NCBI RefSeq assembly: GCF_012928505.1
Contig: NZ_JABBJN010000019.1
Coordinates: 1-64,000, forward strand
Source: Achromobacter sp. Bel
GTDB taxonomy: Bacteria; Pseudomonadota; Gammaproteobacteria; Burkholderiales; Burkholderiaceae_B
DNA: 64,000 nt
Direction: 5' to 3'
The stretch's first letter is position 1. The number at the start of each line of letters is the position of its first letter. The notes under the pieces were generated by a model that saw only the letters and a program-made list of their open reading frames with translations, ran no database searches and was not told the origin of the DNA. The position numbers and the translations under genes are program-made. Below are positions 44,903 through 53,437 of this stretch, in pieces.

Positions 44903-45895
44903 ATGACGCAAACCCGCAAACTCCGGGTCGGCCCGCTTCTGCGCGGCCTGTGCCTCAGCCTGGCAGCCGTGTTGCCGGCCGCCGCCCATGCCGACTGGCC
45001 CGACCATCCCATCCACATGGTCGTGCCCTTCCCGCCCGGATCGTCCCCCGACATCCTGGCGCGCACGATCTCGGAACCGCTGTCGCAGGCGCTGGGCCAG
45101 CCGATCGTCATCGACAACAAGCCGGGTGCGGGCGGCAACATCGGCACGCGCATCGTGTCGCAGGCCAAGCCCGACGGCTACACGCTGCTCTATACGATCA
45201 ACGGGCCGCTGGTCACGGCGCCGACGCTGTACAAGAAGACGCTGGGCTACGACCCGCTTGCCGATCTGGCCCCCGTCACGTTGGTGGGCACCAGCCCCAA
45301 CGTGCTGGTCGTGCCGGGCAGCCTGAAGGTCGATAACGTCCAGGACTTCGTCAAACTGGTCAAAGGCCGCGGCAATTCGCTGAACTACGGTTCCGTTGGC
45401 CCCGGCAGTTCGGCCCACCTGGCGATGGAGATGTTCAAGGAAAGCGCCGGCGTGGACCTGGCGCACATCCCCTACTCCGGATTCCCGCAAGTCATTACCG
45501 CCATCATCGGCGGCGACGTGCAGGCCGGCTTCATGGTGCCGGCGATTGCGGTGCCGCAAGCCCGCGACGGCAAGGTCAAGCTGCTGGCGGTGACCAGCCT
45601 GCAACCCAGCGAGGCGCTGCCGGGCATCCCGACGATGGCCTCGCAAGGCTATCCCAACTTCGAAGCCATTTCGTGGAATGCCGTGCTGGTTCCCGCCGGC
45701 ACGCCGACGCCGATCATCGAACGGCTGAACAGCGAACTGGCCCGCATCATCGACAGCGAGGCCGTGCGCAAGCAGCTGGCCTTGCAATACTTCACCCCCG
45801 CGGCATCCACGCCGGAAGCCCTGACCGCCCGCATCAAGAACGAAAAGGCGCGCTGGGACCAGGTGATCGAGAAGCTGAAGCTGTCGCTGGATTAA
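44903..45895 (+). CDS. Bug-family periplasmic receptor (TTT substrate-binding protein)
   Basis: 330 residues. A signal peptide (cleavage after AHA, about 28) precedes the Bug fold: PDHPIHMVVPFPPGSSPDILARTISEPLSQALGQPIVIDNKPGAGGNIGT. This is the extracytoplasmic binding part of a tripartite tricarboxylate transporter; ligands are small carboxylates or similar solutes. No TctA/TctB membrane genes are nearby. The family is greatly expanded in Bordetella and Achromobacter, and such orphans are common there. A GAGGAGA ribosome site precedes the ATG. Confidence 0.94.
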   Translation: MTQTRKLRVGPLLRGLCLSLAAVLPAAAHADWPDHPIHMVVPFPPGSSPDILARTISEPLSQALGQPIVIDNKPGAGGNIGTRIVSQAKPDGYTLLYTINGPLVTAPTLYKKTLGYDPLADLAPVTLVGTSPNVLVVPGSLKVDNVQDFVKLVKGRGNSLNYGSVGPGSSAHLAMEMFKESAGVDLAHIPYSGFPQVITAIIGGDVQAGFMVPAIAVPQARDGKVKLLAVTSLQPSEALPGIPTMASQGYPNFEAISWNAVLVPAGTPTPIIERLNSELARIIDSEAVRKQLALQYFTPAASTPEALTARIKNEKARWDQVIEKLKLSLD

Positions 45896-45900
45896 GCGTC

Positions 45901-46371
45901 CTACACGCCGCCTTCGAAGCCTTGCTGGCGCCAGGCTTCGAACACCGTCACCGCGACCGCATTGGACAGGTTCAGGCTGCGCTGGCCCGCGCGCATCGGC
46001 AGCCGCAGGCGCTGCTGGGGCGCGAACATCGCTTGATGCTCCGCCGACAGCCCGGCCGTTTCGCGGCCGAACACGAACACGTCGCCCGGTTTGAAACCGA
46101 TATCCGCCACACTGCGCTGCGCCTGCGTGGTCAGCGCGTAGATGCTCGAGGCGTCGGCGCCGGTGTCGTCCAGCGCCTCTTGCAGCGTGTCATGCACGCG
46201 CACGGGCTGCCACTCGTGATAGTCCAGGCCGGCGCGGCGCATGCGCGCGTCGTCCAGTTCAAAACCCAAAGGGCGCACCAGATGCAGTTGCGCGCCGGTA
46301 TTGGCGCATAGCCGGATGGCGTTGCCGGTATTGGGGGGAATCTCGGGGCAGACGAGGATGACGTGAAACAT
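45901..46371 (-). CDS. trmL: tRNA (cytidine(34)-2'-O)-methyltransferase
   Basis: 156 residues, a single SPOUT domain. The three motifs are present: PPNTGNAIRLCANTG, FGRETAGLS and LPMRAGQRSLNLSNAVAV. It methylates the 2'-OH at wobble position 34 of tRNA-Leu. ATG 46371 is the natural start; the upstream in-frame part is basic and not conserved in style. It converges on the Bug receptor gene. Confidence 0.95.
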   Translation of the reverse strand: MFHVILVCPEIPPNTGNAIRLCANTGAQLHLVRPLGFELDDARMRRAGLDYHEWQPVRVHDTLQEALDDTGADASSIYALTTQAQRSVADIGFKPGDVFVFGRETAGLSAEHQAMFAPQQRLRLPMRAGQRSLNLSNAVAVTVFEAWRQQGFEGGV

Positions 46372-46508
46372 GGCGGATAGGGACCAAGGACGGCGACGGC
46401 GCAAGATTGGCCGGGCAGCCGAATTGTCGCCGATTTGCCGTCGGGACGCCCTGCCCCCCGCCCGATCCCTGGCTCTTCAGCCCCTCGTCCCATAGCCATC
46501 GCCTTGTC

Positions 46509-47255
46509 TCAGGGCGTGCGCGCGGCCACCAGGATCGTCACGCTAGCCGCACCTGCCGCCAGCAAGGCGATTGCGGCCGCCTGGACCGTGCTGCCCGTGG
46601 TCATGACGTCGTCCACCACCGCCACGTGACGCCCGCGGACCTGGGGCGCCCCCGCGAACAGGCCCATCGCGCCGATCTGGCGGGCGCGTCGCCCCAGCGA
46701 TGTCTGGCGGGGCGTTTCGCGAAGCCGCCGCAGCGCCCCGCGCGCCAGGGGTAGCGCCAGCTCGGCTGCCAGGCTCCGGGCGATTTCACCGGCCGGGTTC
46801 ATGCCGCGCAGGCGCAGCGACGCACGGCCGGCGGGCACGGGCACCAGCAGGGCGTCCGCAGGCAGCCCGCCGCCACGCCGGACCTCGGCGGCCAGCAGCC
46901 GCGCCAGGACCGGCCCCATGCTCAGGCGCAGCCGGATCTTGAGCATCTGGATCAGGGCATCGGCGGGCGGCGCGTACTCGAAGGCCGCGAAGGTGCGTAC
47001 GTAGGCCCGCGGCGCCCCCAGGCAGGCGGGGCACGTCGACGCGGTGGCGGGCAACCGCAGCGCACAGCAAGGACACCGGGGCCGGCCACGGGGCAAGGCG
47101 GTGATGTCGGCTTCGCAGCCGCCGCACAGCCGCGCGCCCGCCACTCGCGCGCCGCATAACGGGCAATCGCAACCGATCCGGGACCACAGCCGCCGCCCCA
47201 TGCCTTGTAGGGGCAATCGGGCCCGGCCGCCGGGATGCGCAATAATGTGTGCCAT
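46509..47255 (-). CDS. comF: ComF-family phosphoribosyltransferase-like protein
   Basis: 248 residues. An N-terminal zinc-ribbon-like part has several CxxC pairs (CPLCGARVAGARLCGGC, CPCCALRL, CPACLG) and a PRTase fold follows, with the loop VAVVDDVMTTGSTVQAAA. The family is needed for DNA uptake in naturally competent bacteria. The usual acidic pair of PRTases is present. The start is uncertain: 47255 or 47201. It is divergent from the methyltransferase gene. Confidence 0.9.
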   Translation of the reverse strand: MAHIIAHPGGRARLPLQGMGRRLWSRIGCDCPLCGARVAGARLCGGCEADITALPRGRPRCPCCALRLPATASTCPACLGAPRAYVRTFAAFEYAPPADALIQMLKIRLRLSMGPVLARLLAAEVRRGGGLPADALLVPVPAGRASLRLRGMNPAGEIARSLAAELALPLARGALRRLRETPRQTSLGRRARQIGAMGLFAGAPQVRGRHVAVVDDVMTTGSTVQAAAIALLAAGAASVTILVAARTP

Positions 47256-47306
47256 CCCTCATGAAATCATGTTCCGCCCCGCGGCGAAGACGCGGGCGCG
47301 ACCGAA

Positions 47307-48242
47307 ATGTCCCTGCCAGAATCCGTACCGCTTCCCTCCCTTCCTCTCGTCAGTGCCGACGTGCCCCGGCAGTTCGCCCGCCGCGGCGACTTGTCCGATG
47401 CGCAATTCCTCTATGGGGAAGTGGCCCGCCGCATGCTCGGCCGCCTGCAGTACATCCGCGTGCAGCCTCAGGCGATGCTGGACGCGGGCTGCGGCGCAGG
47501 CGACAACCTGCCGCTGCTGCGCGAGCGCTATCCGGATGCCGCCTATACCGGACTGGATAACTGCGACCCGCTGCTGGAGCGGGCCCGCAAGCGCCATGCG
47601 CCCGCCGGCCTGGGCGCCTGGATCGGCAAGCTGGCCCGCCGCGGCCCGTCGGCCCCCGCTTTCATCAACGCCGACCTGGCGGATACCGGCCTGGCCCCCG
47701 AATCGCTGGAACTGGTGTGGTCGAACCTGGCCATGCACTGGCACCGGACCCCGCACGCAGTGCTGGCCGAATGGCGTCGCATTCTGAAAGTGGGCGGCCT
47801 GGCGATGTTCTCCTGTCTGGGACCTGCCACCCTGCGCGAACTGCGCCAGGCGTTGACCGATGCCGGCCTTGCGACCGCCACACCGTCCTTCGTGGACATG
47901 CATGACTTCGGCGATCTGCTGGTGGAAAACGGCTTTGCGGACCCGGTCATGGACCAGGAACTGCTGACCCTGACCTACCGCAGCCCCGAAAAGCTGCTGC
48001 AGGATGTCCGTGCATTGGGCGGGAATCCCGCCGAGGGCCGCCGAGGCGGGCTGGTCGGACGCGACTGGCGCGACCGCCTCTGCGCCGCGCTGGAAGCGCA
48101 ACGCCGGCCCGACGGCCTGATCGCCTTGAGTATCGAAGTGGCCTATGGCCACGCCTGGCGTGCCGCCACGCACCGCACGGTGGCCGGGGAGACCCGGCTG
48201 TCGGTCAGCGCGATTGGCGGCCGGCACCGCGGAACCCCGTGA
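47307..48242 (+). CDS. SAM-dependent methyltransferase (BioC/NDUFAF5-like)
   Basis: 311 residues. The SAM motif LDAGCGAGDNLPLL is at about 54-67, followed by acidic motif II in YTGLDNCDPLLERA. The N-terminus (QFARRGDLSDAQFLYGEVARRML) is typical of the BioC/NDUFAF5 branch. BioC methylates malonyl-ACP to start biotin synthesis; other members modify ubiquinone or complex I factors. No other bio genes are here, so the substrate is open. It is divergent from comF. Confidence 0.88.
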   Translation: MSLPESVPLPSLPLVSADVPRQFARRGDLSDAQFLYGEVARRMLGRLQYIRVQPQAMLDAGCGAGDNLPLLRERYPDAAYTGLDNCDPLLERARKRHAPAGLGAWIGKLARRGPSAPAFINADLADTGLAPESLELVWSNLAMHWHRTPHAVLAEWRRILKVGGLAMFSCLGPATLRELRQALTDAGLATATPSFVDMHDFGDLLVENGFADPVMDQELLTLTYRSPEKLLQDVRALGGNPAEGRRGGLVGRDWRDRLCAALEAQRRPDGLIALSIEVAYGHAWRAATHRTVAGETRLSVSAIGGRHRGTP

Positions 48243-48266
48243 ACCGGGGCCTCGCCACGGGGCCGC

Positions 48267-49508
48267 TTAGTGCAGGCGTTCCGGCAAGGGCACGCTGACC
48301 CCGGGTTCAGACGCCGACAAGGGCTGCATGGGCTCTGAGTTGGCGCGGATGCGCCGGCGCAGCACGGCCGTAGGCTCCGCCGGGGCAGCCCCGGCCGGCT
48401 CGCCACGCCAGGTGTGCGTCATGGCGTCCACCACCAGCGGCAAATCGCGCAGGCGATGGAACTGGCTGCGCAGCCAGCGGGCATCGTTGCCGCTGCGCAT
48501 GGCTTCGTCGCGCAGGGTGGCGATCATGTCGCCCGTGCCCAGTTCTTCCGCCACAGGCATCAGCCGCTGGAACAACGCGCGCAGATGGTCCATCAGGCGC
48601 AGGCGCTGGCCTTCCGGCGTGACGTAGCTGCCCTGAAGGCCGAAACGGCAGGCCTGGAAGTGGTTGGTACGGTAAGACAGCCAGGCGTTGTCGCTGGGGT
48701 CGTCCTCGCGCATCAGCAAGACCGCCAAGGCCTGGGCGAAGGCCGCGATCTGGCAGGCGCGCTCGACCGTCAACGGCGTATCGCACACGCGGATCTCCAC
48801 CGTGCCGAATTCCGGCTTCGGGCGGATGTCCCAGTACAGGTCTTTGATGCTCTCGGCCACGCCATAGGCGCGCAGTTGCGACAGGTGCGCCTCGAACTGG
48901 TACCAGTCCTTGACCTCGGGCGGCATATGGCCAGCCAGCGGGAAGCTGTTCACCGCATTCAGGCGCGAGCACGAAAACAGGGTATCGACACCCTCGCAAT
49001 ACGGGGACGAGGCCGACAACGCGATGAAGTGCGGCACATACGGGGACAGGCGACGCAACAGTTTGATAGAGTCGTCGCCGCTTTTCACACCCAGGTGGAT
49101 GTGCTGACCGAAAACCGTAAATTGACGCGCCAGGTAACCGTACATTTCGGCCAGGTACTGGAAGCGCGGCGTATCCGAGATGGAGCGCTCTTGCCAGCGC
49201 ATGAAGGGATGGGCGCCGCCGCCGGCAACCGCCACGCCGACTGCGTCGGCCGCTTCCACCAGGGCGTCGCGCATTTCGCGCATTTCGGCCAAGAGGCCCA
49301 TGGGGTGCTCATGCACCGAGGAATTCAGTTCGATCATGGACCGCGTGATTTCCGGTTTAACGCGGTCGGCAATGGGATGGTTGGCCATTTGGGCCAGCAG
49401 CTCGTCAGAGGCTGCGGTCAAATCAAAACTACGGGGGTCGATCAGTTGCAGCTCGAGTTCGATGCCCAAGGTGTTGGGGGCCGACGAAATGAACGGGATC
49501 TGTTCCAT
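48267..49508 (-). CDS. YbdK-type carboxylate-amine ligase (GCS2 family)
   Basis: 413 residues. GCS2 motifs are present: [19 protein letters not shown] at the start, the conserved [11 protein letters not shown] segment, [11 protein letters not shown] and [11 protein letters not shown]. It has weak glutamate-cysteine ligase activity in E. coli YbdK; the natural role of this type is unclear. An AAAGGAG ribosome site precedes the ATG. The last 20-30 residues are Pro/Ser-rich. A palindrome, GTGAGC-AAGC-GCTCAC, lies about 185 nt upstream. Confidence 0.9.
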   Translation of the reverse strand: MEQIPFISSAPNTLGIELELQLIDPRSFDLTAASDELLAQMANHPIADRVKPEITRSMIELNSSVHEHPMGLLAEMREMRDALVEAADAVGVAVAGGGAHPFMRWQERSISDTPRFQYLAEMYGYLARQFTVFGQHIHLGVKSGDDSIKLLRRLSPYVPHFIALSASSPYCEGVDTLFSCSRLNAVNSFPLAGHMPPEVKDWYQFEAHLSQLRAYGVAESIKDLYWDIRPKPEFGTVEIRVCDTPLTVERACQIAAFAQALAVLLMREDDPSDNAWLSYRTNHFQACRFGLQGSYVTPEGQRLRLMDHLRALFQRLMPVAEELGTGDMIATLRDEAMRSGNDARWLRSQFHRLRDLPLVVDAMTHTWRGEPAGAAPAEPTAVLRRRIRANSEPMQPLSASEPGVSVPLPERLH

Positions 49509-49835
49509 CTCGGACTCCTTTGAATGTTTGATGAGGGACGCACCGTTCGACCTTGAAGCCCGGCAACTTCCCGGGGGGCACTAGACGGCGACTTGTGAAC
49601 GCATGATAGCCGCAGGTTTGTGGCAAAACGATTGAAAATCGTGACATTTGTGTGCAACATCGCGATGCAATCGGTTTTACCCTCTGAAGCGCGGTGAGCA
49701 AGCGCTCACAACATAGAAATGGCGCGGGTTGCGGGCCGATGGCGGCCGGAATCGCAGTGGGGAAGCGGTTTTCGAGACCGGGTGGGATAACCCTGATTCG
49801 GGTTATCCCTGATGAAATTCCGGGCCCGGTGGCCC
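49509..49835. other. 327-nt intergenic region with two palindromes
   Basis: Between trkH (3' end) and the YbdK-type ligase (5' end). It holds a perfect 10-bp hairpin, GGGATAACCC-TGATTC-GGGTTATCCC (49784-49809), near the trkH end, and GTGAGCAAGCGCTCAC (49694-49709). No convincing coding frame. The region must carry the promoter of the ligase gene. Confidence 0.6.
49784..49809. repeat. 10-bp perfect hairpin after trkH
   Basis: GGGATAACCC and GGGTTATCCC with a 6-nt loop, 27 nt downstream of the trkH stop. No clear T-run on the trkH strand, so it may stabilise the mRNA end more than terminate. Confidence 0.55.
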
Positions 49836-51305
49836 TTATTTACGCCAGAAAATCGGCGTGAACAGCACCAGGACGGTCAGTAGTTCCAGGCGTCCGATCA
49901 GCATGGCGAAGGTGCAGACCCAAATCTGGAAATCGGACAACACGGAAAAATTGCCCATGGGTCCGACCGGCCCAAGGCCCGGCCCCGTATTGTTGATCAT
50001 GGCGAAAACGGCCGAGAACGCGGTGATGGGATCCAAGCCCGATAGCAGCAGCAGGCTAGTGAAGACGGCAATGGACAGGCCGTAGAACAGCATGAAAGCC
50101 AACACCGAGGACATCGTGCGCGTTTCTACCGCCCGGTCGTTAATGCGCACCGGGCTGACCGCATGCGGATGCAACATTGTTACCAGTTCATTGCGCGCCT
50201 GCTTGACCAGCAAAATGGCGCGGATCATCTTGATCCCCCCGCCTGTGGAACCTGCCGACGTGGCAAAGCCCGACAGCAACAGCATGGTCAGCGGCGCGAA
50301 CAAGGGCCACTGGGCAAAGTCCGTATTGGCGTAACCCGTGGTGGTGGCCATGGAAATGGTGTTGAACATGCCATAACGCAACGCTTCCAGCGGCTCGGCG
50401 TAGACGCCTTTGATATACAGGAACACTGAAATCACCAGGCCTGCGCCAAGCACGACCACCAGGTAGGGAATGGCTTGTGGGCATTGGATGTACGCGCTAG
50501 CGCTGCGCTGGCGGAACGCGTTGAAATGGGTGGCGAAATTGATGCCGGCGATCACCATAAACACCATGGCAACCATTTCCACCGCCACGGAATCGAAATG
50601 CGCGAAGCCGTCATCCCACGTGGAAAATCCCCCCAGTCCCATCGTGGTGGCCATGTGGCACCACGCCTCGAACCACGACAGGCCCACCGCGCGATATGCC
50701 AGGAAACAGAGTATTGAAAACACGAAGTACACCGCGTACAACGCCTTCGCGGTGCTGGCGATGCGCGGCGTAAGCCGTTCGTCCTTCATGGGACCGGGCG
50801 TCTCAGCCCGCACAACCTGATGTCCGCCGACGCCAAGCAGGGGCAAAATCGCCACTGCCAGCACCAGGATCCCCATGCCACCGATCCAGACCAGCGTAGC
50901 GCGCCATAAATTGATGGACGCCGGCAACCCGTCAAGATTGCTCAGCACGGTAGCCCCCGTCGTGGTCAATCCCGACATGGCTTCGAAATAAGCCAGGGTG
51001 AACGACAGCGGCAAGCCCGCCCCGTGAAAGTAGAGCAGTAGAGGGATCGCCGCCAGCAACGGCAGGCCCGCCCACACCGCCGACACCAGCACAAAACCGT
51101 CGCGAGCGCGCAATTCGCAGCGGCTGCGCCGCGTCACTGCGGCGATCGCACCGCCGATACCCATCGAAAGCAAGAATCCATTCAAGAAGGCGCTACGCGC
51201 GGCGTCGCCCCCTACGTATGCGACCATCAAGGGGATCAGCATGGTGAGGGCGAACATCACCATGGTCAGGCCCAGGATATAGAGGGTGCCCAGAACGCGC
51301 TTCAT
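49836..51305 (-). CDS. trkH: Trk potassium uptake protein TrkH
   Basis: 489 residues with about ten membrane helices. The four pore-loop regions are visible, for example SGLTTTGATVLSNLD, ATTMGLGGFSTWDD, MATTTGYANTDF and NNTGPGLGPVGPM; the conserved Gly residues line the K+ filter. It imports potassium, gated by TrkA. The gene follows trkA with a 52-nt gap in the same direction, so the pair is probably co-transcribed. The downstream hairpin at 49784 ends this block. Confidence 0.96.
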   Translation of the reverse strand: MKRVLGTLYILGLTMVMFALTMLIPLMVAYVGGDAARSAFLNGFLLSMGIGGAIAAVTRRSRCELRARDGFVLVSAVWAGLPLLAAIPLLLYFHGAGLPLSFTLAYFEAMSGLTTTGATVLSNLDGLPASINLWRATLVWIGGMGILVLAVAILPLLGVGGHQVVRAETPGPMKDERLTPRIASTAKALYAVYFVFSILCFLAYRAVGLSWFEAWCHMATTMGLGGFSTWDDGFAHFDSVAVEMVAMVFMVIAGINFATHFNAFRQRSASAYIQCPQAIPYLVVVLGAGLVISVFLYIKGVYAEPLEALRYGMFNTISMATTTGYANTDFAQWPLFAPLTMLLLSGFATSAGSTGGGIKMIRAILLVKQARNELVTMLHPHAVSPVRINDRAVETRTMSSVLAFMLFYGLSIAVFTSLLLLSGLDPITAFSAVFAMINNTGPGLGPVGPMGNFSVLSDFQIWVCTFAMLIGRLELLTVLVLFTPIFWRK

Positions 51306-51357
51306 GGGGCCTATCCTGCGGCGCGCGGCCCGCGGCGGTGTATGGGGTGGGTGCGCA

Positions 51358-52737
51358 TCAGAAGAACGACGCCGACACTTGGAACAGCTTTTCCACGCGC
51401 GGCATCTGCCGGCGCGACGGCACGAAGACGATCACGTGATCGTCCGTTTCGATCACGGTGTCTGCGTCCGGCAGAATGATTTCGTCGCCACGAACCAGCG
51501 CGCCAATGCTGGCCCCCTTGGGCAGGCTGATCTGCCCCACCGCCCGGCCCACGACCTTGGAGGTCGAGCGGTCGCCGTGGGCGATGGCCTCCAGGGCCTC
51601 GGCCACGCCCTGGCGCAGGCGGTGCACGGCCGCGACGTCGCCGCGGCGCACGTGGCGCAGCAGCTCGCTCATCGTCGCCTGCGACGGCGACACGGCGATA
51701 TCGATGTGGCTGCCCTGCATCAATTCGCCATACGCCTGCCGGTTGATCAGGGCGATCACCTTGCGGGCGCCCAGGCGCTTGGCCAGCAGCGACGACATGA
51801 TGTTGTCTTCGTCGTCGCTGGTCAGCGCCAGCCACGTGTCCATGTCTTCGATGTTCTCGCGTTCCAACAGGGCTTCGTCCGTGCCGCTGCCGTGCAGGAC
51901 CAGCACGCTGTCGGGCAACTGGGTCGCCAGGTATTCGCAGCGCTTGAGGTCGCGTTCGATGATGCGGACGCTGTATTTTTCTTCGGCTAGCTGGCGCGCC
52001 AGGCGCAGGCCGATGTTGCCGCCGCCCGCGATCATCACGCGGCGCACGGCACGCTCGGCTTCGCGCAATTGGCGCACGGCGCGGCGCGCATCGCGTGAAT
52101 CCACCACCAGCACGACCTCGTCGCCCGGGGCGATGACGGTGCCGCTACCCGCCCGCAGCGGCCGGCCGCCGCGCAGCACGTCGATCACACGCGCCTTCAC
52201 GTCGGGCCAGACGTCGCGCAGCTTGTCGACAGAGGAATGCGCCATCGGGCTGCCATGCCCCACCCGCACGGTCACCACGCAAACGCGGCCTTCGGCGAAT
52301 TCCACGACCTGCAAGGCCTCAGGGAATTCGATCAGGCTGTGCAGATAGGTGGTGACGCTGCGTTCGGGGCTGATCAGGGCGTCGATGCAAAAGCCCTCTT
52401 CGCTCATCAGTTCCGGGTGTTCCGGGAACTCGGCCGAGCGGATGCGGGCAATGCGGCGGGGGATGTTGAACAGCTGGCGGGCGATCTTGCACGCCACCAT
52501 ATTGGCCGTGTCGGAGGCCGCACAGGCAATGAACAAGTCGGTGTCGACCGCGCCGGCAGCTTCCAACACCGACACCTGCGAGCCGTCGCCATGGACGACA
52601 CGCAGGTCGAAGTGTTCTTGCAAGTACCGAAGTTGCGTGGCGTCGGTATCCACCACGGTGATGTCGTTTTCTTCGGACACCAGGTTTTCGGCCACGCTGG
52701 TGCCTACGCGACCAGCGCCCATGATCAAGATCTTCAT
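51358..52737 (-). CDS. trkA: Trk potassium regulator TrkA
   Basis: 459 residues with two RCK units: an NAD-binding half at each of about 1-125 (MKILIMGAGRVGTSVAENLV) and 225-350 (VRRVMIAGGGNIGLRLARQLA), each followed by a TrkA-C domain (about 140-215 and 370-455). It is the cytoplasmic gate that binds NAD(H) or ATP for TrkH. Its start overlaps the stop of the NtrX-like gene (ATGA at 52734-52737), so K+ uptake is translationally tied to that two-component system. Confidence 0.96.
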   Translation of the reverse strand: MKILIMGAGRVGTSVAENLVSEENDITVVDTDATQLRYLQEHFDLRVVHGDGSQVSVLEAAGAVDTDLFIACAASDTANMVACKIARQLFNIPRRIARIRSAEFPEHPELMSEEGFCIDALISPERSVTTYLHSLIEFPEALQVVEFAEGRVCVVTVRVGHGSPMAHSSVDKLRDVWPDVKARVIDVLRGGRPLRAGSGTVIAPGDEVVLVVDSRDARRAVRQLREAERAVRRVMIAGGGNIGLRLARQLAEEKYSVRIIERDLKRCEYLATQLPDSVLVLHGSGTDEALLERENIEDMDTWLALTSDDEDNIMSSLLAKRLGARKVIALINRQAYGELMQGSHIDIAVSPSQATMSELLRHVRRGDVAAVHRLRQGVAEALEAIAHGDRSTSKVVGRAVGQISLPKGASIGALVRGDEIILPDADTVIETDDHVIVFVPSRRQMPRVEKLFQVSASFF

Positions 52738-53426
52738 GTGCTGCGCTTGCGCGCCGACTCGATGCCCAATTGCTTGAGCTTGCGGTAGAGGTGAGTGCGT
52801 TCCAACCCGGTGCGTTCGGACACGCGCGTCATGCTGTGGCTTTCGCGGACCAGGTGGTATTCAAAATAGATGCGCTCGAATTCGTCGCGCGCTTCGCGCA
52901 GCGGCTGGTCCAGCGAAATGCTGCCCAGCTGGCCGTTGGACGTGACCGGCACTTCGTTGGGCGGCGCCGCGGCCAGGACCGGGGGGTCGAGCTCGTCTTC
53001 CAGCGCCACGGTGGCGTTGGCGGTGGCCGGATGCACGGCGGCAGGCGCCGGATGCGGGGCGCGCCCGCGCGCCAATCCCGCCGCGACGGTCTTCAGCAGA
53101 CGTTGCAGCGTGATCGGTTTTTCCAGGAAATCCATGGCGCCGATGCGCGTGGCCTCGACCGCCGTGTCGATGGTGGCGTGGCCGCTCATCATGATCACGG
53201 GCATATCGAGCAGGCCTTGCGAGCCCCACTCTTTCAGCAGGCTCACGCCATCGGTGTCGGGCATCCAGATGTCCAGCAACACCAGATCAGGACGCATGCG
53301 AAGGCGTGCGGCGCGCGCTTGCGCCGCGTTTTCGGCCAACTCGACCGTGTGTCCTTCGTCGTAAAGGATCTCCGACAAAAGCTCGCGTATACCGACTTCG
53401 TCGTCAACCACCAGAATTCTGGCCAT
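52734..53426 (-). CDS. NtrX-like response regulator without AAA+ domain
   Basis: 230 residues. An N-terminal receiver (about 1-115; phospho-acceptor Asp52 in LVLLDIWMPDTDG, Lys103 in FLEKPIT) is followed by a short linker and a Fis-type HTH (about 185-225: HLVRESHSMTRVSERTGLERTHLYRKLKQLG). The AAA+ sigma-54 activation domain of full NtrX is missing, so it cannot act on sigma-54 and probably binds DNA directly. Such short NtrX types occur in betaproteobacteria. It ends at the start of trkA (ATGA) and lies 11 nt after the histidine kinase gene. Confidence 0.92.
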   Translation of the reverse strand: MARILVVDDEVGIRELLSEILYDEGHTVELAENAAQARAARLRMRPDLVLLDIWMPDTDGVSLLKEWGSQGLLDMPVIMMSGHATIDTAVEATRIGAMDFLEKPITLQRLLKTVAAGLARGRAPHPAPAAVHPATANATVALEDELDPPVLAAAPPNEVPVTSNGQLGSISLDQPLREARDEFERIYFEYHLVRESHSMTRVSERTGLERTHLYRKLKQLGIESARKRST

Positions 53427-53437
53427 AAAGCATCCAC

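Noticed and set aside
49784-49809. Hairpin after trkH as a classical terminator
   Set aside because: The stem is perfect but no T-run follows it on the trkH strand.
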